DNA of 64,000 nt from Dipteris shenzhenensis (lineage: Eukaryota > Polypodiophyta > Polypodiopsida > Gleicheniales), in assembly GCA_047967505.1 (NCBI GenBank), contig CM106540.1. One strand, 5' to 3'. Each line of letters opens with the position of its first letter. The first letter of the stretch is position 1. Below are positions 11,561-22,446 of the stretch, piece after piece. The translations under genes were made by a program, and so were the position numbers. The notes below the pieces were generated by a model, which saw only the letters and a list, made by a program, of their open reading frames with translations, did no database searches and was not told where the DNA came from.

Positions 11561-13560
11561 ACAAGCCCCAATCTTTTGTACCCCCCCCAAAAAAAAGGAG
11601 CATAGTGTCAATGCCAGATGCATAGACCGACATTGTCAGGCTCTATCGGGGCTCGATGCATATACCAACAAGGCTCTTCCGACAGACATACCAATGTGTA
11701 TACCGATGTTTCGACACTTAGGAAGCAAAATTCAATGTATTTTGTGCCAAAATGTTTGTTTGAAAAGTGGTGTATGTCTTGTAGTGACTTCAAGGATCTT
11801 TAGGTAGTTGTGTTGTGGAAATATGCCCCTTGGATTTGGCTATAGTAGGGGGAGGTATCTAGTGCATTATAGTATCAATGACTACTATGTGCCATATTTG
11901 ACTAATGTGTGCCATATTTGAATGTGATCGTGCTTGAGGTTTGCGAGTGCGTTAATGTAATTGCACTTGAAGATGTGACTCACTTGTTTGCTTGGATCTT
12001 TGGGCCTGATGGAGCTTAAACCATGAGATGAAATCAAGGAAGATACACCATTTGAGCTTGCAAGCTCACAAGTAGAGATTGAGACAAACATACTTGAGCA
12101 TAACTACCCCCATCCCAATCTCATGCATTCCCATCAAGTGAGGATCCACATTACCTTACTTTGACTGATTACCTTAGTCTATAGAAATCCAACTTCTTGA
12201 CCTAATCTCTCTTCCCAAGCATTCCCATCTCACTGGCACCTTGTGAGGATCCACATTCCAAGATGGACTGAGAAAACCAAAATAGATCAAGGATGAACCA
12301 TTGGTACCATGAGGACACGACTTCAAGAACAAGGTTGAACCCCGAAGAAAAGGTTCTCAACAACAATGCAAAGATTGATAATTTTGTATTTGATTGTCGC
12401 AATGGCAAATTTATTTAATGGTTATTTAGGAAGGTAGTGCTTCTAAGAAGTATTGAGTAACTTGCATCTTCTTGATTTATCAGCATAATTGTCATGTTTG
12501 GCATTCTCAATTTTTGTTCTCAATATCAGTGGACTCCAATCTATAGACAACCTGAATTTCAATATCATTGAACTTCAACATGCAGACAACACATGATGAC
12601 ATAACAATCATAAGTTTCAAATATCATTATATTTTATGGATCTAGCACCCAAGCTTTTTAGAGATCTAGCACTTAAGTTCAACATTTAGTAAGTAATATG
12701 ACATATATTTTGAGGATCACATTAAATGTGACAAAGTCAATCATTTAGGTCATCTAATACCATGAATACATCAAAAGTATTTCAAGTAGACACAAAATAT
12801 GTTATAGCTTACTTTGTTTCTCAAGTACTGTGCTCTACTTTTATAATCACACTCATGAATATGTGATCAAGCTATCAAAGCAAATCATGGCAACTTTTCA
12901 ATAATTTTAGCACAGTACAGCTAGTGCATTGAGTGCTAAATAAGAACCTTTAAAAGAACACATGTTGCAAGCAATGGTGATGGCTGAACAAGCCATTGCA
13001 CATCCAAGAATAACAGGTGCCTCGCTTTAGATACTATGGATCAAAACACTATGCCATTTCCTCATCTTATTGCCATACCTCTAAAGCTACAAGGAAATGC
13101 TTTCTTAAAATTGATTTGATGTGGGATATTGTTGCAAGGAATCAAACTCTCCCTTGTTTTGTGGATCAATTCCTTACACCAACTTGATAACAACTGAATT
13201 GTAAATAGACTATGCTTGATCACTTATAAACTCTATGGGACATACAAAATGACAAATAATATATATAAAGAGTAATTATTTTCCTGTAAGATCAAATTGT
13301 CTCAAAGTGCCTTAGTTTAAACTAGGCCCACACCTCTAGAAGGCTTCCCAAATCAATTTACTTGTAATGAAATGTAGTTGGTTAGCAAGGAGTTTCCTAC
13401 TTATCGAGAGACGTCACATTGCTTGTAGTACTTGGATGCATCTCAAAGTAGAGTAATTATCCACCACAAAAACAAAATTTGTTGTCATTAAATAAAGGTC
13501 AATGATCAATGTGATGTGTTTGAATAGGTAAATTATGCGATCTGTGGGTTGAGGTTACCT
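11561..13560. other. AT-rich stretch, no gene recognised
   Basis: No coding region is supported. Minor features: a 10-nt C run beside an A run at 11580-11596, a short repeat GTGCCATATTTGA at 11887-11919, and GTGAGGATCCACATT twice (about 12138 and 12242). It looks like decayed intergenic DNA. Confidence 0.4.
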
Positions 13561-13586
13561 ACTATCACCAAGTTTGACTTATATAT

Positions 13587-13985
13587 AGAGTTTTGTTTTC
13601 CTTAATATATATATTATTGAAGGTGATGCCCGAGGTATGTTTTGTTGTGTGCTCTGCCATGTCTTCTCTCTCATGATTTTTTACAAGGTATCAAAGCAAC
13701 TCTTATACCTCCTTGTGTCCTTTCATTTTTAGCCACCAATTTGCCACGGTACTCAATATCAAAGCATTTTATATAGCTCTTCAATACTCCTATAGCCAAT
13801 TATACTGAGAGGGTAAAATTTAGAAAAATCCATGTATCATAGACATGAGACCTCCAACTAAAGGGGAACTACTAAGACCCATTTGTACATAAGATTTTGT
13901 TTCCCTTAATAGATGTACATTTATAGGTCACGCTGGATATGCGTGTGGTGTGCTCTATTATGTCTTCTCTTTGTTTTCAAAATGG
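13587..13985 (+). repeat. Two imperfect LTR-like repeats with a primer-site-like end
   Basis: A ~110-130-bp phrase (TTTTGTTTTCCTTAATA ... GTGTGCTCT ... ATGTCTTCTCTC) occurs at about 13587-13680 and again at about 13888-13970. After the first copy comes AAGGTATCAAAGCAA (13687-13701), resembling a degenerate primer-binding site. Probably fragments of an old Copia LTR. Confidence 0.35.
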
Positions 13986-14206
13986 TCATTTTCTACATTT
14001 AGATTTGCATGGTAGTTGTAGGGGCTTCATAAAAACTACAAAGGGGGGTGCTTAAATCAATGTAACAACTCCCCCCCACCCATGTAGTACATATTTTTTT
14101 GGCCTTATTATTGCTAGACTATGTGCTGAATTGATGAAGACAGTGTGACATGCTGTAGCTTTAGAGTGTTCAATTATTTGTTGATGCTATAATGGCCATG
14201 AAAAGA

Positions 14207-14224
14207 TGTGTGTGTGTGTGTGTG

Positions 14225-14308
<84 letters not shown>
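14207..14308 (+). repeat. Compound microsatellite (TG)n(GA)n
   Basis: About ten TG units followed by about 41 GA units without interruption. Confidence 0.97.
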
Positions 14309-14313
<5 letters not shown>

Positions 14314-16381
14314 TTAGCATTGCTTGTCCTTGTAGTTACAAGTCCATGAGACCCTTGTGCAATAACAATTAATTTATGCCCAAAGTCCAAGAAATCAATT
14401 TAGGTCGAAAGTCCAATTGAGACCCCAACAAAGACAAGGATAGAGCCCCTTGTGTTGAGGGCTCGCAAGGGGCTCATGTGCTTCTTGGAGTAGGTAGAGG
14501 CCATGCGGAGGCCTTTACCCGATGTAAAAGTGATGAGCGATGAAGTTGCGAGTTACTTTGACATAGGGTAAAGGTTGACCAATGGCTTCTACTGGCCATC
14601 AAAGTAGATGTGATGGGCGCATGTGGAAGTTTCAAACACATGAGCATTTATAGAGGGCTTGATTAGCCGGCCCAGATTGAGCCTCCGAGCCCTCCCAACG
14701 ACTTTGATGGTGTGAGTCACGAACATGGGGTGCGTGTGCCCAGGTGTGCGTGAGAATGCCATTTTGAACGTACCACCAGGATGGCCAGACTCATCCCGCA
14801 ACGCAGTTGGGTATCTATCGGATTGGGCAGCGTTGCCTACTTCTACAGAGAGCGGCCACTGCCATTGCACCCGTGAGAGCGGAAAAGCTTCTAGAGTGGG
14901 GTCACTAGAGTCTCAAAAAGTGACTTGATTGTCACTCTCATGGAGTTTGACTAAGAGGGGGCATTTTCCCCAAAGCGTACAAGGCACGATTAAAAGTAAG
15001 GAAAGAAAGAAATGAGGAACACTTAGGTTTGAACTTTTGGAGGGGAAGGTAGAAAGGCAAGGTAGAGAGGAGGAGCTGATCCGATGCTGCTGCTCATTCA
15101 AAGCTTGTGGAATGTTAGCGATCCTTGCGAGCTCTTCAATTTTTGCTCTGGTACGTCTTCTCCTCTCCGATCATCACTCCCATTTTGATCGCTTCCAGCA
15201 TCTCTTCGTGTTTTGCTGTTCGTTTGCTCCCGCTTCCTCAAGCCTTCTCAGATTCTTTCACCTGAACCTGAATGCTCAGCGAAAAATGTTGCTCAAGCTT
15301 CACGCTAGGCATGCACGCCCTGCCTTTGGTCTCCGGAAGTATCTCGGTAGCTGTTCGAGCTGCGTGTCCTGGACCTATACATGCTAGATAGAGATCCCCC
15401 CGATCGCAGTTATAACAAGCATTTATCCTAAGCCCGAATTCTCTCCTATTTGTCTTATAAAGTCAGTTAGAGAGTGTATACATAGCATTTCCTGAAAAAG
15501 AGAATGAAAAGAAAAATGATCTCGTCTACCACGTGAAAAAAACCGGCTGCCCAGACAATGGAGGATAAACCCCGCCTTAAAATCCTGATTCATAACTGGA
15601 ACGTTCGTCCTCCACTTGTGGATACCCTGTAGACCAAGGCCCATCAAAGGATGGCAAAAGCCACAGAACGGCTGACGAAAATCCCCTTTACAAATAACTG
15701 GCTGAAGTAACATAGAGAAACAGACCAAGCTATAAAGAAACTGGGGATCAATTTCAGACCCACGGATAAGCATGCTGCTTAGAGCAAACCAACGTAACGC
15801 CTCCATCTGGCATGAGTGATGAGGGAGTTTTGTTTTGCTTTAAGAGGATATTTCTGCACGTCCTGGATTCACATCATTCTCTCACTTGAAAACAAAAACC
15901 CTGCATTTCAACTTCAACAGAAGAATAACAAGGATAGCCAAGAGGAGGTACTGCTATGAATGACGGAGTTTCTGGTTTTAATCTTGTGCGTGCATGGATG
16001 GTTTTGCTTTAACATGCCGATTATCATCTAGTATACATCTGTCTCTCAAAAGCAGTGCAGTCAACGACGACACAACACAGCACACACCTTAAAATTGAGA
16101 ACAAAAACAACAAGGAAAGCGAATTGTATATCCTGTTGGGTCTCCAACGGATATTAATAATTTCATGTCATATTAAGGAGGAGACTTAACCTCTTGGCAA
16201 CGGACCATTAAAGCATGCAAAAAGCAATAGAACAGGTCAGGGAAAGCCTCTACACGAAAGTAGCTGAAGTGACTTCTCTTCACTTGCATAAGCATACATT
16301 GTGGCCATGTTGGAGATCAATGGCTATTTTGCTATGGTCTTAATTGTTACACACTTTTTTTGGTGAAATTCTTAATTGTTA
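14309..16381. other. Intergenic stretch, no gene recognised
   Basis: Open frames at 15037-15387 (+, 116 aa, hydrophobic and Cys/Ser-rich) and 15806-15423 (-, 127 aa) have no family motif I recognise. They have no supporting splice or repeat context. Treated as non-coding unless transcript evidence shows otherwise. Confidence 0.35.
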
Positions 16382-16533
16382 CACCCACACACACACACGC
16401 ACGTACGGTACATACGTATGTATGTATGTATATGCATATGTATACATTATATATGTGTATGTGTATGTGTATATAGATAGATAGACAGATAGATAGATAT
16501 AGAGAGAGAGAAAGAAAGAAAGAAAGAAAGAAA
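16382..16533 (+). repeat. Compound microsatellite (CA)(GTAT)(GATA)(GA)(AAAG)
   Basis: Successive runs of CA, GTAT, GTAT/GTGT, GATA, GA and GAAA units. The open frame across it on the minus strand is a product of the repeat. Confidence 0.95.
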
Positions 16534-16921
16534 TATTAACGTCCACGGGAGACCTCACGGGCCTATGGGACAAAGTACACAGAAAAGTGAACTCATACAA
16601 GCCTCGGTGGGCTGAAGCAAAGGGCACACTAGGACCCTTGTTGAGTACTATAGTAATCTATGCTAACAAAGTCATAATCATGAATAGAAATAGTCAACTG
16701 CAACTGCATAGTGGGCCAGATCAATCTATCTAGTACCAGGAACAAACTGAAAAACAAGTCAGTATCGGCAGTGGGACTCAGAACAGAATTAGAAACCGAA
16801 GCCTGGTATAGTGATGGCTCTCTGGGGGCTGCGAAGATGTCTTGTATCTGTGTCCGTCGAGTTGTCTCGCGCTGTGGTGGGGGATGCGGTCTCCTCGCTT
16901 TCTGGACTCTTTGAGCTATGT

Positions 16922-17965
16922 CTAGAGTGACCCCTTGTCTCTGTCGGTCCCACCTAAGGAAAGCTGTGATAGGTCGGACCTCAATAGATTGTACTCTGGG
17001 ACTCTCTGTCGCGCATGTGGTCTCTGCGTCCCTCTCTCGGTGGTACTGTGCCGGCTGCTCATCCAGACTGCTCTCATGTCGGCTAGCTCCTCCTCCACTC
17101 CACTGTGTTCTGAGGCTGACTCAAATGTATAGAAGTCTGTGACGTGTCGTTGTGCCTGGTCATTCTCTATATCCTGTGGTGGTCTGGCCATCCTTTGTTG
17201 CTCTTTGATCTGTCGTAGAAGTGTCTCACTGTGTTGAGGTATCTCCATCAGATAAAGCCCGATACAGACTTGGTCATGGAAGTGGATCAGTCGTGACTAC
17301 TCCCCTCCCGATAGAGATAGTGGTAGCGCCCCCATATCTCGTAGCAGGCTGCTCCTATGTCTCAACTGCCCCCAGCGTGCATAGCGTGTAGACCCGTTGC
17401 TCTCTGGGTATACCTGCTGCTCTCCCTATCTCGATCCTCAACTGATGGGATGGACCCACCTCCGACCAATGGCAATCCTCAGTACATGGGAGACTCCTTT
17501 GTCCTCGAGATATTGGGGTCTGATGATGAATCCCTCCTTTGATACTCTCAGGAAGTGGTCGCGATAAAATTGGGTCTTGGTGGGGAGCTCCTGGTCCTCC
17601 CTCCAAGTCGGGGATGTATGAAGCTGGAGGAGGTCTAACCGTATGATACGGTTGATCTCATCTTGCGGGATCGACTCAAGAGGCGCATCCATGTTGTATT
17701 GAAAGGGGCGAAGCTTGTCCATACCGTGCCTAGCAAACCAAGTGGATATGCGTGCATACCATGTGTCTGCCCCGCTCTCTGCTAGTCGTCTGGATGACTC
17801 TAAGGCCAACCTTGGAAGTCTCCAATGGGGTAAGTCCCAGACTCTGTGGATGAAAGTCACTGTCTGAAATGGCATCAACCTGAGAGGTGTCATGGTGAAC
17901 TCTGCCTGTACTATCTCATGTGGGACTGAGGGCTTACATCGGATCATCCTGGACCCCATCGTCAC
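16922..17965 (-). other. Unidentified coding-like region (two broken frames)
   Basis: The minus strand has a 175-aa frame (17965-17438) rich in Trp and Arg, and a downstream 108-aa hydrophilic frame (17248-16922), separated by stops. The composition looks protein-like rather than random (evenly spread W, Y, R and P), but I recognise no family. On this strand a (CT)n run at 18012-17979 followed by TTACAG, immediately before the first frame, would make a good polypyrimidine tract and 3' splice site. It could be a decayed gene or a transposon accessory frame. Confidence 0.25.
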
Positions 17966-17974
17966 CTGTAACCG

Positions 17975-17978
<4 letters not shown>

Positions 17979-18012
<34 letters not shown>
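17979..18012 (+). repeat. (GA)n microsatellite
   Basis: Seventeen GA units. Confidence 0.95.
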
Positions 18013-18014
<2 letters not shown>

Positions 18015-18686
18015 AGAACTTACCACTATGATATGGATGCAAGAGATGGACGGAGAGGGATGACCAGGATCGTAGTAGTAGTAGTAATGATATCGCCAGC
18101 ACATCACATGGTGATGAGTGGGATCAGCATTCAAATGTAGGAAGAGTGCATGAGTGCAGCAGCAACGGCTCAGCCTAGAGCAGCTCCTGAAGCTACTACA
18201 GAGGCACACGACAGTTCATGAGGATTTTGCAAAAAGATGGTGCAGCATACAATGCCATTTAGGGTGGTTACCTCAGCCAACATATGCTGCAGGTGTTGGT
18301 ACATATTTGGACAGGTTTTGTACTTTGTTTCTACATCTATAAATGAGACCTTTTGGCTGTACATTTTAGTGTTCGAAAGTGTCGTCTATCTACTTGTGTG
18401 CGCATGTTGAAGGGAGATTAAGTGGTTGTAGTATCCAGGCATATCTTCCAAATTAGGATGATTTGTGTTCATAGTTGGTGATGCAAGGTGATTTGTCTTT
18501 TGCTAGGATCAAGACCTTTTTAGCCATAGGATAAGAACATTGTGGGAAACGATTGAGGTTCCCCTTTTCGTTGATCCTCAAGCTCCTCTATGATGACTGA
18601 AGTCACTTTGGCCGGGGCTGAGCATAGTAGACCTTCATCCCCATGGTTATCCGTTTCTTCATTTTTCAATAATTTATCTTTTGTCC
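18013..18686. other. Stretch without recognised gene
   Basis: Includes a short GTA triplet run at 18071-18086. No coding region or repeat family is recognised. Confidence 0.35.
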
Positions 18687-19882
18687 GCATAGTTACGGGA
18701 AACGTGCGTTTCAGGAGAAAAAATAGGCGAAACGGTGTTTCGGGGTTGATCTGGAACAGAAACGGCGTTTCTGTGGGAAACGTTTCTGCCTGCAAACCCT
18801 GACAAAACAAAAAAATTCCTGCGCAGCCCGTCACTTTTGTCGCCGCCTGTTCGTCGCTCCTTCCTTGCTTTCTGCTGCCCGTTTTGTGTCCTCTCCAGTG
18901 CCCAAGGCTCAAGCCTCAAGCCTCAAGCCGTGTCCTCCCGAGTGCCCAAGGCTCAAGGCTCAAGTGCCCTCAGCCTTCAGCCCTCTCTTCACTCTTGTCC
19001 TCCACGGTGCGCAGGCCCAAAGGCCCCTTTGATCTCGTGTGAAGGTAAGCTCTCATTTCTGAATTTATTTTTAATCTTGACTCTTGAGTCTTGACCCATC
19101 CTACCCTCCTCTTTCAAGTTCCAATTTTCAGATTTGAATTGCATGTTTGTGCTGTAGCGTCCGTAACTTGCATGCTTGCCTTGTTCTCGCCATGGCTGAG
19201 AGAGGCACCGTGAGCGAAGTCACGCAGTCGGATTATTGGTGGCAACAAGTTGAACTTGAGGAAAAAAGGAGGAGCTCGTAAGTGGAGATGCAGGTTTTGT
19301 GGATTGCGTATACACATGTGGATTGAGACAGGAGTATACACATGACAAGTATATTGGTTTTCATAGACCAGATGGGACCAATGGTACTGATGATGATGAT
19401 GATGATTCCATGCCAGAGGAGGAGGTTGAGGTTGAAGAGGATCCCATAGATCCGCCAGATGTTGATGTATAGGTCTTATGGGCCAAGGCTTAGGGCCTAC
19501 ACTTTTTGGGCTTTTTACCTTTGTAGTATGTACTCTTTCATTTTTGTCCTGGAGGCTGAGATGGAACTTGGAATTTTGCAATGCCATTTTGTTACTCTTG
19601 AGTCATTATGCAAATTGTAAATGCATGACACATGTGGTGTATATACTATAGTTTATAATGTATTGGAATTTGGCATTGATGATTGATCATTGGTTGAACT
19701 TTAATGTTGTCTTTCTTCATGTATTCTCAAATGTGAGTACTAAATGGTGGCTCCTTTTCCCTCTCGTAAAAGCCCCTTGCTGACGTGGTGTTTCCCCATT
19801 TCAGCCCTTTCAAAAAATCCCGAAACGTTTCCGTTTCCCCCCTTGCCGTTTTCGTTTCCGTTTCCGTTTCCCGTAACTATGC
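18687..19882 (+). mobile_element. Non-autonomous, internally deleted hAT-type transposon
   Basis: The ends form a perfect 17-bp inverted repeat: GCATAGTTACGGGAAAC at 18687-18703 and its reverse complement at 19866-19882. Subterminal DNA on both sides is packed with GAAACG/CGTTTC motifs, as in many hAT elements. Inside, from ATG at 19192, reading gives WWQQVELEEKRR and then, after a one-base frame change, KWRCRFCG, the first half of a BED zinc finger. Near 19380-19471 is an acidic C-terminal tail (DDDDDDDSMPEEEVEVEE) ending in a stop. The N-terminal and C-terminal ends of a transposase thus remain while the catalytic middle is missing. I see no clear 8-bp target duplication. The class assignment rests on motif content and the acidic tail. 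Confidence 0.7.
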
Positions 19883-19980
19883 TTCAAACCCCTTATCTTC
19901 AGCAAATCCAATACATTTGAAATACGTCTTTCTATGGCTTTTGCAATGAGGCTAACACACCATCCATGACCCATGGGCCA

Positions 19981-20031
19981 ATGTATGTATGTATATATAA
20001 ATATACGTACATATGTATATATGTATGTATG

Positions 20032-20066
<35 letters not shown>

Positions 20067-20180
20067 CTATGTATGTATGTATGTGTTCGCATGTATGTAT
20101 ATGTGCATATGTATGTATGTATGTATATATATATATATGTATCTATGTATGTATGTATGTGTTCGCATGTATGTATATGT
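19981..20180 (+). repeat. (GTAT)n / (TA)n microsatellite
   Basis: Runs of GTAT and TA with an internal duplication (GTGTTCGCATGTATGTATATGT occurs twice in near-identical form at about 20082 and 20160). Open frames rich in Met/Tyr/Val/Cys here are repeat artefacts. Confidence 0.93.
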
Positions 20181-20467
20181 TCACATCCGTATCATAGACG
20201 GCAAGTTTCGATACCACACACTTTTTTTGGGTGAAATCCATGCAACTTTATATTACAATAAGCAGTTTTGAGAAAAGGAACATGCATTTACATCCGATAA
20301 GACAAGTAAGTAGGATAATCTATCTGTCAAGCACATAGACAATCATAAAACGATTGTCGTAGTGACATGCAGAAAAGTGAAAATTGGAGAAGGTGGAATC
20401 ACCTGAGACTTGATGATTTCTGTCCTTCCATATAGTCCAAAGTGCCCAATAACAAACTCAATAATGA

Positions 20468-20494
20468 ACACACACACACACACACACACACACA
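20468..20494 (+). repeat. (AC)n microsatellite
   Basis: Uninterrupted AC run of about 13 units. Confidence 0.95.
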
Positions 20495-20915
20495 ATAATT
20501 ATCTTTTGAAGTGATAGTACTAGCATACTTATATTCAAGAATGACAAATTGCGCGCAATATCACTAACTTTAGATTTGCAAAGATAGCATTTTCAGCAAT
20601 TTCTCAAGCATATTTTTAGAAAGATCGCAAAGTGGAAAGTTCGACCACTAGTTTTCAATTTAGATTGTTGATATTAAATTAAAACTAGGTATTCAAAAGG
20701 ATTCTAAATAGCATAGCCATTGTTATGTTTCAGGTAGCTGTCTTGTAGGAGAATGACTGATGAAATGTTTGATAGTCATGGTGGAGGCTTCAGGTTTGAT
20801 ACCCTCCTCTAATCCTCTTTGTGAGATCTTTATTTTGCACCATTGTATTGCATGTCTAAGATATTGTTTAAGATCTATATGATCATAATTGTGTAGTCTT
20901 GATTTGATTGTTGCA

Positions 20916-21053
20916 AAGGTTTGATGTTGCATGGATTATGTTTATCTTTCATGATTTTAGCTCCCTATATGCCATAATTATGTGTATTTGTGTGATCGTT
21001 CTCAAAGGTTTGATGTTGCATGGATTATGTTTATCTTTTATGATTTTAGCTCC
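20916..21053 (+). repeat. Direct repeat of ~48 bp, two copies 86 bp apart
   Basis: The phrase AAAGGTTTGATGTTGCATGG and what follows, through TTTTAGCTCC, occurs at about 20917-20963 and again at 21005-21051, with one or two mismatches. A local tandem duplication with unknown role. Confidence 0.85.
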
Positions 21054-21871
21054 TCATTGTTGGAGGCGTTGTTGTTGTACCTATCCTACTCGTTGCTTTG
21101 GAAAAGGACTAGTCTACTCGCTTGTTAAGGAAGAGTGGGTTTTAAATACATATTAGGTTATCAATAGTGTGTTTAGTTTTGTGCTGTTTTTGGATGTTAT
21201 GTGTTTGTGCCACTTTTCTTGGTGATTTTGCTTTCGGGAGAGCGCTTCGCCCTCCACCTAACAGATACAAAAGAAGGCAAGCGACATTGTTGGGTGTCTA
21301 GCTAGTATCTGTGGTTGAATGGCCGTAAGAATTTGGTAGACAAGCCATTGTAGGGCATCTTGGGCTCTCTCTTGGGATAGAGAGGGAACGTGCAGAGACG
21401 CCCCTCACTACCCTAGAGAATCCTTGGCCAATGGGCATACAATCCCATGAAACTCAGCTTTTATACAGAGCACTGTCTATAGATCTTAGAGGAGGGTCTC
21501 ATCTACCTGCTTGGCTACACCCAGATCCACCTCCCCCATGGCTTGAGGATCTCGATTGGGTAGTTTCACGTTTCTTCTCATCGGACTGGACGAGTTGAGG
21601 GCATCCCAAGAGGGCCGCCACGACCTGCAGGACGTCGAGTCAGAGGGACACTTTGCTTTCACATGTCTTGTGTACTATGAGATTAGATGCTCATGATATA
21701 GAGGAGATTGTGAGGCCTAGTCGGAGTTTAGCCACAGGGTGATAGTTGGAGTTCAGCCACAGGGTGATTAGTGTTTGTTTTCCAGCCGGATAGCATCGTC
21801 GAGCAGTCCTAAGAGAGACAACGTAGTTGAGATCCGAAGAGAGAGACATGATAGACGTGGTAGTGGGTTGA
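21054..21871. other. Stretch without recognised gene
   Basis: Contains a short duplication (GAGTT(T/C)AGCCACAGGGTGAT twice at about 21724 and 21752). No coding region supported. It is the left flank of a chimeric retrotransposon junction. Confidence 0.35.
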
Positions 21872-21997
21872 TCTATATGTGGATGACATGCTGATTGCCA
21901 GCAAATCTCAGCAGGAGATTAGTGCTTTGAAGAAACAACTGCATAAGTCTTTTGATATGAAAGACTTGGGTGATGCAAACCATATTCTTGGTATGCG
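21872..21997 (+). pseudogene. 126-bp Copia reverse-transcriptase fragment (family B)
   Basis: Open for 42 codons; starts LYVDDMLIASKSQQEIS and ends ILGMR. It is nearly identical to 36014-36139 of the large family B element, so it is a fragment carrying the YVDD catalytic motif of reverse transcriptase. It starts and stops abruptly, in plus orientation, beside unrelated gag sequence on its right. Confidence 0.88.
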
Positions 21998-22184
21998 TGT
22001 TCTTCCCACATTTCTAGAAGGTTTGGCTCAAGTGTGGTATGACAAGTAGACCAAAGACGTTCGCCAAAGCTGGCCAAGGTTGACAGCAGCAATGATTGAG
22101 TATTTCGGCAAAGAAGAGGAGCTGGAGAATGTGTACCTGTAGGTGGCAAACTTGAAGCAGTCAGAAGGTGAGACGAAAAGTTCC
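21998..22184 (+). pseudogene. Gag fragment of an unrelated Gypsy-like element
   Basis: Continues the frame of the preceding reverse-transcriptase fragment: FLEGLAQVWYDK, stop, then RQSWPRLTAAMIEYFGKEEE and VANLKQSEGE. The A-x-x-WY and SW-x-x-L...F blocks followed by LKQ-x-E are typical of retrotransposon gag (Retrotrans_gag). Two in-frame TAG codons. Confidence 0.6.
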
Positions 22185-22446
22185 CATAAGAGGTCTTTTC
22201 AGCCTGAACATTGAACACAAGAGTATCAGAAATAGTAAGCATGATAGCTGCCCTTGCGGACAAATCAAGCTCTTCCCATTCATCATCTGCCATGTTAGAT
22301 GGCTTGACACCCTTCACCCTTATGGGCTTAGAAATCTTCTTTAGCAGAAGTACATTCAAACACTGTTCTGCCCATAATGCATAATTGTGTGCTCCTTCCA
22401 ATTTCTTTATGTTCAGAATTGAAGATTCACTTCCCCCTGATGCCAT
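22185..22446 (-). pseudogene. Copia gag N-terminus (family B), truncated
   Basis: Starts MASGGSESS and matches the gag start at 31261 of the large element nearly residue for residue until the break after TSYG. The last ~85 residues in the open frame beyond the break are read antisense from the gag fragment at 21998-22184 and are not real. Confidence 0.85.

Noticed and set aside
15037-15387. 116-aa plus-strand frame as a candidate small protein
   Set aside because: No recognised domain, no conserved copy, no supporting gene structure; left as unassigned.
18679-19890. 8-bp target duplication for the hAT element
   Set aside because: Flanks TTTTGTCC and TTCAAACC do not match; no alternative end choice gave a duplication.
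19966-20271. Met/Tyr/Val/Cys-rich open frames
   Set aside because: Products of the GTAT microsatellite.
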